A stretch of 64,000 nucleotides of DNA from Ascaphus truei (lineage: Eukaryota > Chordata > Amphibia > Anura > Ascaphidae): assembly GCA_036426205.1 (NCBI GenBank), contig CM071573.1, forward strand, positions 43,760,643 through 43,824,642. Reading direction: 5' to 3'. Both the position numbers and the translations under genes were made by a program. Positions within the stretch are counted from its first letter, which is position 1. The number at the start of each line of letters is the position of its first letter. Of the stretch, positions 56,745-64,000 are shown in pieces. The notes under the pieces were generated by a model. The model was given only the letters and a program-made list of their open reading frames with translations. It had not been told where the DNA came from and ran no database searches.

Positions 56745-57910
56745 ACTGAAGATGTAAGAAAATGTAACCGTGAAATGGTGAAGCAGACTATTGAAGATAA
56801 CAAAAGCTTAAGGCTGCGCTTATAGTGCCGGCGGCGCGATGGTGACGTCACGCTGCGGTCGCTGGAAAAATCTAATTGACTTGACTTCCAGCGATCGCGA
56901 CCAAGCTGTCGCTCTGTCACGCCGCTTCTACTATAAGCGCACGCGATGGCGGCAATACATTTGTTTTGCCGTGACATCGCCGTCGCCGGTACTATAAGCG
57001 CAGCCTTAAGAAGACAAAGCAGCGACTTATGGTTGAGAAGAAGCAGATCATTGCACTCAAACAAAAGGATCAACAATAAAAGACTGTGCGCTGATCATAA
57101 AGAGAGCTGTAGACTTCTACATCAAATTGAACACAAACACAGATAACACACGGCCTAATAAAGCAGAGGACAAGCGAGAAAAAAACACCATGTGTCCTTC
57201 CAAAAGAATTGGCAAAAGCAATACAATCCAGCAAGAATGGGAAGGCTCCCGGGGCATATGGAATTATAATTTCAAATCCCAAGGAAGAAGTGGAAAAAAT
57301 ATTTGCGAAGCTCTTTACATGCTGTTTGAAGAACAGGAAAATTCCAGAACAATGGAGTAAATCCATAGTTATCCTCAGCCCCAAGAAAAAAGACAAAGAA
57401 GACCTCAAAAACTACAGACCAATCAGTCTACTTCCAATCACTTACAAGATTTCTATGAAGATACTCAGTAATTGGATGCAACAGATCCTTGCCTTTGCCC
57501 AACCTAAAGAATACGCGGGATTTCGCAGTGATTACAGCACAATGGACCACATCCAAGAAGTGATTTCCCGAAGTAACAAAAACAATCTACCATTCCGTTT
57601 AGGATTGTAGATTACGAAAAGCAATTCAGTCTGTCTACACCTCAGCGGTCCTAGATGCATTAAGAAGACAAAATGTTGATATTATAGAGAACATCTACGA
57701 GAATGCCACATCAACGATTAGATTACATGAAGATATAAGCAAGATAAGTATCAGCCAGGCAGTGCGGCAGAGAGACACAATATCACCAAAGCTTTTCACA
57801 GCAACACTTGAAGAATTATTGAAGACATTACATTGGGAAGAAAAAGGAATCAAAATCAACAGTGAATATTGGAGTCACCTACTGTACAATTTGCAGGTAA
57901 CATTTTGAAG
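56745..57910 (+). pseudogene. RTE-like LINE fragment, decayed
   Basis: The RT part is readable as IQSSKNGKAPGAYG, KIPEQWSKSIVILSPKKK, LKNYRPISLLPITYKISMKIL and PKEYAGFRSDYSTMDHIQEV (57209-57600), then out of frame DYEK, RLHED, SISQAVRQRDTISPKLFTAT and LEELLKTLHWEEKGIKIN (57610-57890). It stops before the catalytic FADD motif is reached. The SPKLFTA/LEE...LHWE pattern resembles the RTE clade. Upstream, 56745-56811 and 57006-57150 look like the segment before RT, split by a MITE at TTAA. Multiple stops and frameshifts. Confidence 0.7.
56812..57005. mobile_element. MITE, TTAA-type family 1, second copy
   Basis: 194 bp, with ends ggctgcgcttatagtgccgg and the complement of ccggtactataagcgcagcc, flanked by TTAA on both sides (56808-56811, 57006-57009). 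An internal actataagcgcacgcg repeats the terminal word, as in the copy at 4309-4625. Inserted within LINE sequence. Confidence 0.9.
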
Positions 57911-58727
57911 TGAAACTTTTTTGCTGGCAGCTACCAAAATGTTGGTTTCACAAAATCGCCTTGATGGTGACAGAAGTTGGTAATGGAAGTGACATCAGTG
58001 CTGGCAGAAGAGGCCGCCGGCAACGCCATGCCTCTAGACACTGAGACTTTCTCTGATCAGCTATGGAATTTCAGGTCATCGCCAGTTTGTCTAGTTCTTG
58101 GTTACTACTCAGAGCTATGGAAATCTGGGTGCTGACCAATCAGGATTGTCCCATTAATCGGGTCCATCAATAATGAGGTAGGGAGCAGTGATCAAGGGCC
58201 AATCAGAAGGAAGGCTGAACTAGACTTCAAAACACAGCCCACCATGGTGAGGCCAGGGAGCGTGTGAAATTTGAATATCCCAATCAAATCAGCTCTGACA
58301 GAGCTGATGCTCTTCCTCAGATACCAGGGTGGAGTTCCAGGTGTACCACCGGGTCCGGAGCCATGCTTCTGGGAAGAACAGTACTCCAGCTGTGTATCCC
58401 TGGTATATAACCATTGTCCCCGGTTCAGGTACAGTATACTGTACTGTACAATGTGTTTAACACTCATAGTAGCACATCATCTATTAACCAGCGCATGGCT
58501 TCTTTTCACGCAGGAGTGAAAAGTTGCCATTGCTATAGGTTAGTCCTATTGAGAGGCAGAAGGAACATGGGTGCCATGCTACCCGTGCCATCACAGCAAA
58601 CACACACTGCAGAGATATCTATCCCTGGCATGAAATATTTCAACTAAGCATATCTCCTGAACAAAGCATCGGATTTTACAAATGAAAACATCCACTGAAG
58701 GGGAAAATACAGTAAATAAAAAAAAGT
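57911..58727. other. No gene seen
   Basis: Non-coding. The overlapping frames at 58192-58519 lack motifs. Confidence 0.35.
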
Positions 58728-59078
58728 GTGTGTGCCGAGCACGCGCATTTAAAGTGAAACTTCTTTGTTTTTTGTCAGTGTTTTGTCACTGAAATTGTAT
58801 TTGTGATGGCGAAGTTTTTAATTCAATGAAAGAGATTTGAGAGTATAATTTATTTTTGTGTTGAAATGTCCATACTATCACTTGAAATACATTATGTAAT
58901 TGACTTATGATAACTAAAGTAAGATCCATATACTTTGGATTGTAAAGTATCTAAATGTTGTTACTCTCAAACGTCTTTAATTTAAAGTAAATCAGAAAAA
59001 TCAAAACACAATTTCAGTGACAGAATGTAAAGAAGTTTGAGTTAGAATGCTTGTGCTACGCAAACACCCCGTTTATAA
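58728..59078. mobile_element. Foldback MITE, copy 2
   Basis: The left half ('gagcacgcgcat', 'aagtgaaacttctttg', 'cactgaaattgtatttgtga') and the right half ('acacaatttcagtgaca', 'aaagaagtttgagttagaatg') are inverted, as in 26130-26305, but with a ~170-bp AT-rich centre that is absent from copy 1. Confidence 0.65.
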
Positions 59079-59138
59079 AAAAAACAAAACGTTACAGTAA
59101 TATATTATAGCAATCTATATACAATTCATGTGTTATAT

Positions 59139-59340
59139 GTTTATTTATTAAATGTTGTACCAGGAAGTAATACATTGAGAATTACCTCTCGTTTTCAAGT
59201 ATGTCCTGGGTATAGAGTTAAGATGGCAAATAATACATGGTTACAAATACAGTTACATAAGTGAACAGGGTATACGTTATATACAAGACATTGCATGCAC
59301 AGTTAGAGATAATATATATTATAGGTGTAACACCTTGCAT
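59139..59340. repeat. Dispersed repeat, unclassified
   Basis: 'ttgtaccaggaagtaatacattgagaattacctctcg' followed by 'gtcctgggtatagagttaagatg' resembles a common frog interspersed repeat, recognised from memory only. No second copy in the window. Confidence 0.35.
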
Positions 59341-59554
59341 GATAAATGCTAGATTTGTAAGATTTGTGCTATTTGCACTTGAATACAGTGTTGTTATGTG
59401 GGTTTTTTTTCTGGGCTCTGTGCATGCGTTGGGGCGGAACATGTCACTTCCGTTACACACTTCCTGTAACGATGAAGGAGATTTGCAGGTGCCACTAAAG
59501 AAGTTTCACTTCAAAATAAATAGGCAAAGCGTGAGTAAGTGCGGAATACGGTTT

Positions 59555-59747
59555 TAACCCTTTGCACCTGGGAGCGGTCGCGTAATTCTGGCGTCTGATG
59601 ACATGAATGCAAGACGAGGGAGTGATCCTATTCCATTCTCATGCAGGCCAGATCTCACCCGAGAAAAACAAGCTACGTCATGGGGCCCCTTGAGCGCCAA
59701 ACCCCATGACGTAGTGGTGATGTCATGGGGCATTTAAGGGGTTAAGG
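59555..59747. mobile_element. Candidate MITE with TTAACCC ends
   Basis: The left end ttaaccctttgcacc and the right end atttaaggggttaa are inverted. Inside, 'tacgtcatggggcccc' and 'ccccatgacgta' form a further inverted pair. Non-coding. Confidence 0.5.
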
Positions 59748-60603
59748 GTGGTTAAGCTTCTGATCTTTAGAGTGGTACACCTCAGTTCACAATACCTCTG
59801 TGCGAGTTACAACGAGGTATTCAACATGAGGTCAACATCTCTTATGAACCAGGTCCTTTCTACCAATATTAATTATTATTAATTAGTTAATTCATTCAAA
59901 TTCATACCATTAAATGCTATTGATATGATATTCTAGCAAGAGGCGGGTAGTTGTTTTGCTTATGAAAAGTAGATAAACAATTTTATTTTGTCATGTCCTC
60001 AGACAAGGTAGATGATACACCACACCATGCAAAGTTATAAAACTTTATAATAAGAGCTGCAAGGACATTAACTAACCTTCTGTGACATTCAAATGTAAAA
60101 AGCCTTTAATTATTCAAGAGAGAAAAGCTTTAGATTTATCTCCTAAATTAATTACTTATCAAAAGAGTTTTTTCAAAACATGTTCCCATAGGAAATTCTT
60201 CATTAGATCAGTACAACACCACGTTTCCCCATTGTATGTCCCAGCGATTTTACTTTACTATAAGAACCGTTTCCTTTGTTTACACTTTGTGAAGAATTGG
60301 CTTTGTTAACCACTGTAATGGGCACGGGAGCGGTTATGAGTCCATGTTACCTCTGGACAAAACCATGGGAGGGGAATAAAAGTTACCTAAATGTGTCATG
60401 CGCCCTGGGCCAACTCTCCTGTAATCCCGGATATCACCGGAAACCTGGAAAAGAGTTGTCAGAATATATATTTGTTGTAATTCTTTCGTTATTTCTTATT
60501 TGATATTACACTGAGCAGGGCTGAGATTCTTGATTTGTATTGGCTACACTGAAGGTATCTAAACACTAATACTAAAGTGGTCAAGTAGGTGGTACTGATA
60601 TTA
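59748..60603. other. No gene seen
   Basis: AT-rich. Short frames without recognisable motifs. Confidence 0.35.
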
Positions 60604-61505
60604 CCGATTGTATTGTATGTCCTTATTTATGTAGCGCCATTAATGTACATAGCGCTTCACAGTAGTAATACATGTAATCAAATAAATAACAGATAATATA
60701 AATCAGGTCTTGGGAGTAAGTGCTACAGGCATAAAAGTAACATTAAGGAAGAGGAGTCCCTGCTCCGAGGAGCTTACAGTCTAATTGGTAGGTATGGGAA
60801 CATATAGAGACAGTAGGAGGGAGTTCTGGTAAGTGCGTCTGCAGGGGGCCAAGCTTTATGTAACATGTGTCCAGTATTATCCACAGTGCTATTCATACGC
60901 TTCTTTAAGCAAGTGTGTCTTAAGGTGGTTCTTAAAGGTGGATAGAGAGGGTGCTAGTCGGGTATTGAGGGGAAGGGCATTCCAGAGGTGTGGGGCAGTC
61001 AGTGAAAAAGGTTTAAGGCGGGAGAGGGCTTTAGATACAAAGGGGGTAGAAAGAAGACATCCTTGAGAAGAACGCAAGAGTCTGGATGGTGCATAACGAG
61101 AAATTAGGGCTGAGATGTAAGGAGGGGCAGAAGAATGTAAAGCTTTAAAAGTGAGGAGAAGAATGGAGTGTGAGATGCGGTATTTGATCGGAAGCCAGGA
61201 GAGGAGATTTCATGAGGGGAGATGCTGAGACAGATCTAGAAAAGAGTAGAGTGACTCTGGCAGCAGCGTTTAGGATAGATTGTAGGGGAGACAGGTGACA
61301 GGCAGGAAGGCCGGACAGCAGGAGGTTACAGTAATCAAGATGGGAGAGAATGAGGGCCTGAGTAAGAGTTTTAGCAGTCGAGCAACAGAGGAAAGGGCGT
61401 ATCTTTGTTATATTGCAGAGGGAAAAGCGACAGATTTTAGATATGTTTTGAATGTGAGGGGCGAATGTGAGAGAAGAGTCGAGTGTGACCCCTAGGCAGT
61501 GTGCT
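60604..61505 (-). pseudogene. L2-like LINE 3' end (ORF2 C-terminus and 3' UTR)
   Basis: Minus strand, 5'-truncated near 61505. It reads QNISKICRFSLCNITKIRPF, ALILSHLDYCNLLLSGLP and LQSILNAAARV (about 61470-61270), the post-RT region of L2-group LINEs. After a frameshifted stretch comes the C-terminus FSLTAPHLWNALPLNTRL followed by APSLSTFKNHLKTHLLKEAY (61077-60889). The 3' UTR runs from about 60888 to 60604 with the terminal tail shared with 2757-2940. Inactive. Confidence 0.85.
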
Positions 61506-61884
61506 TGGGCTACTGATCCCTAGAGGATCATATTGGTAACCGTGTACAATGATAAATGTTTTTCATTATTCTCTGTTCTAAATTGTCAATCAAACTTGTA
61601 TCCATTTCCAAATTGATTACATTCAAGCATATCTCTTAGAATATATATACAGTATGGTGCAATTATTTCATTATTTCTTATTTGCTGTCACACTTGAGCT
61701 GGGCTGAGATCCTGGCAAAGTGCATTGTGAAGAATAAAACTACTGGAGGCTGTACTCGTTTTTATTGGCTTCACATATCATTTGTACACTTGCTTGTTCC
61801 AAATTGCAATCAAAATTGTTCTCTTGACACAAATAAAAAGAAATACATTTAGTTAACTTGTATAAATAAATCAATCAGAAAGAG
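61506..61884. other. No gene seen
   Basis: AT-rich spacer. Confidence 0.35.
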
Positions 61885-62225
61885 GAGGGAAAAGATGATG
61901 AGAGGAGGGAAAAGACGATGAGAGAAGGGCAAAGACGATGAGTGGAGGGCAAAGACGATGAGAGGATGGCAAAGACGATGAGAGGAGGGCAAAGACGATG
62001 AGAGGAGGGCAAAGACGAGGAGAGGAAGGCAAAGACGATGAGAGAAGGGCAGAGACAATGAGAGGAGGGCAAAGACAATGAGAGGAGGACAAAGATGATG
62101 AGAGAAGGGCAGAGACAATGAGAGGAGGGCAAAGACAATGATAGTAGGGCAAAGACAATGAGAGGAGGGCAAAGACGATGAGAGGAGGGCAAAGACGATG
62201 AGAGGAGGGCAAAGACTTAGAGGGC
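61885..62225. repeat. 20-bp minisatellite, ~17 copies
   Basis: The unit is aaagacgatgagaggagggc with single-base variants (gatgagag/caatgagag/gaagggc). All three minus-strand frames stay open for over 100 codons only because of the repeat. Confidence 0.95.
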
Positions 62226-63200
62226 AAAGACATTTTGAAAACCATCTGCCTATAGTGGTAATAATCCAAGAAGGACATAGCATTATGTACTCATTTATCC
62301 CCAGGTGGGTAAAGGCAATAAGGGTCAGGTAATGCCCTGTCATGCATTGATTAGTACCGAAAAATAAACACTGTAGAAATAAAATAAAACATATCAAATT
62401 CATATGTGGAAATATTAAACCTTGATCAGCCCAGGTTACATAATTACATAGGGAATGTATTTCTGCTTTAATGAGAACATTGGCATTAATAACACATTAC
62501 CGTTAACAATAAGGATTGCAATAATCCTTATTTCCATTACAACGGTTTAATTCATTTAGGCCTTTGAGACCTACATGAAGACTCATGACTGGTTTAGGAG
62601 GCAGTGTACATGTACCACTGCTGATTGATTGCATAAAATCTATTTCTTTAAGAAAATATTTCAGGCAGATGAATATACTTCCTATAACAAGTCAATTGCT
62701 GATTAAATGAATCCTCTGTATGGAATCAGCATCACCTTCCTACTTGCACCCCATTCTTTTCGTGAAAAAGCTAAAGATGTGCGAGTTCACAAGTCAGGCA
62801 ACATTAACACAAAAATGTTCCACTATACAGTAAGTCCTACTTAGTAGAGTGCAAAATGATTTCCCGTATATCTCCCCACAAAGTCACTTATATACCTGTG
62901 GAAAGATCCCTGTGAACAAACCTAAGGAAATAGGCTTTTTTCCCCAGATATTTTTCAGGTGTGTTTACAGGTATTTATCCGCATGGATTATAAAGGACTT
63001 GGATGTGAAGGTCTCTTGTTCACGTCTTGCCATATTTCAGGTCTGGATTTCCCAGTGCTGCAAAAATTTGACAATTTCTGCAGTATCCAAGACTCATTTT
63101 TGCATATTTGTTTTTTTTTTTTTTTTTAGCCCTGTGACGCTTGACAAAATATTTAATGAAAATGCTAAATTTTTGTAGAACCACCTAGGGACTACTATGT
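62226..63200. other. No gene seen
   Basis: AT-rich. The frame at 62849-63178 has no recognised family. Confidence 0.35.
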
Positions 63201-63204
63201 CAGT

Positions 63205-63300
63205 TAAAGGTAGTGATGTACCGAGAACCCGGAATTACCCGGTACCCGGCGTTACCCGGCAGATATTCAGCTACCCGGAAATTACCCGGACCCGGCAAAT
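63205..63300. repeat. ACCCGG-rich cluster
   Basis: The word acccgg occurs about seven times in ~80 bp with spacers of variable length ('ggaattacccggtacccggc'). It may be the edge of a hAT-like element (starting near 'tagtgatgtaccgag'), but no other end was found. Confidence 0.55.
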
Positions 63301-63746
63301 GAGAAGTGGGTAGCTGAAAAATACATCATTACTTACCTGCTGTCAGCGATGGAAGGCGAGGAAGAAACGTGAGGAAGCCCGCGGCGACACCTAGGCAGGT
63401 CAGCAGAGGTCCCGTGGCAGTGGCAGAATCAGCAGTGTGTGTTCAGCCCGCGCGGGAGCTGCAGGACTCCATAGCAGTGTGAGCTGGGGAAGCATGTGAC
63501 AGAAGCGTTCCTATTGGACAGCCGGCTCTGGTAGGTGCGCTATGGGTTGGAGGGGAGCCTGCTCCTTTCATTTGTCCTGGGTCCCATGATTTCTGTTGGC
63601 GGCCCTGAATACAAACCCTGTGAATATATCACATCTGTAGATATTGTGAATTGTGTCTCAATGTGAAAAGCATTATCAACAGCTGTCAATAACGCTTCTG
63701 TTTGTACTATAAAAGTTCTTGGCGCCCACCTAAGTAGACCCAGCAC

Positions 63747-63949
63747 CAGGGGCGTAGCTATAATGCGGGCTGCCCGGGCAAAGCCCAGTGGTCCACGTTT
63801 ATTGGGGCCTGCTCTCTGGGGTAACCAATCCGCCGACTGCGCGAACAGCGCTTGCCGACCTTGCATGCACAATCGGCACTTGCCGGGTGCTCGTGCGCAT
63901 GCGTAGTCGGCAAGTGCCGGTCTCCCGGGAATGTCTTGCTACGCCACTG
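63747..63949. mobile_element. hAT-type MITE with 8-bp duplication
   Basis: 203 bp, ends caggggcgtagc and gctacgccactg, flanked by exact CCCAGCAC copies (63739-63746, 63950-63957). The interior is GC-rich with cggcaagtgccgg words in inverted arrangement. The frames crossing it are not genes. Confidence 0.93.
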
Positions 63950-64000
63950 CCCAGCACCCTGGCAGGTATGAGAGACAGAGCATTGCCATGTATATAGTCA

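Noticed and set aside
61849..62403. A 184-codon minus-strand frame with a repeated SLPSSHCLCP pattern
   Set aside because: It is the 20-bp minisatellite; all three frames are open and there is no family similarity.

Overview
This is a gene-poor, repeat-packed vertebrate nuclear window, most probably from a frog or another amphibian. I found no convincing host protein-coding exon, rRNA or tRNA. The amphibian call is an inference from the mix of elements: a Gmr1-type Ty3/Gypsy retrotransposon, a Tx1/L1-type LINE, L2-type LINE tails, Penelope-like elements (PLEs) with a GIY-YIG endonuclease, hAT and TTAA-targeting MITEs, and long CA/TA/GT microsatellites. Nearly all the protein-coding signal comes from transposable elements, and every one of these genes is broken or incomplete.

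Layout. 1-7.3 kb: unique or old sequence with an L2 tail and three MITEs. 7.3-13.1 kb: a complete but inactivated LTR retrotransposon on the minus strand. It has two ~611-bp LTRs, a tRNA-Leu primer site, a polypurine tract, and the domain order Gag, protease, integrase, RT, RNase H. Integrase lies before RT, as in Copia, although the domains themselves are Ty3/Gypsy-like. 14.9-17.7 kb: a 178-bp-arm foldback and other non-autonomous repeats carrying hammerhead-like relics. 18.1-19.3 kb: a possible solo LTR. 21.6-25.7 kb: a MITE, a PLE fragment, and G-rich, CA and GT arrays. 26-36 kb: a short foldback element, then a degraded but nearly full-length L1/Tx1 LINE (ORF1 remnant, endonuclease, RT, C-terminal region, poly(A) tail) interrupted by a hammerhead-bearing insertion. 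36-43.8 kb: MITEs, microsatellites and a broken CR1/L2-group LINE.

43.8-54.9 kb is the most structured part. A minus-strand PLE coding region (RT plus GIY-YIG) is flanked by long inverted terminal copies at 45066-46738 and 49003-51645, each with a hammerhead-like motif. The right copy has itself been split by a 984-bp insertion that carries another hammerhead-like motif and is bounded by a 17-bp target-site duplication. The left copy preserves the empty site. A second pair of ~660-bp inverted repeats lies outside these arms. 54.9-64 kb: another hammerhead relic, an RTE-like LINE fragment with a TTAA MITE inside it, an L2-like LINE end, a 20-bp minisatellite, and a clean hAT MITE with an 8-bp duplication.

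The main points of interest are the rearranged pol order and SCAN-like Gag of the LTR element, and the recurring hammerhead-like motif (core YTGANRA, then an A, a stem, and GAAAYGCGTM) found in seven places in unrelated repeat contexts. All family assignments were made by eye from motifs; no database search was run.
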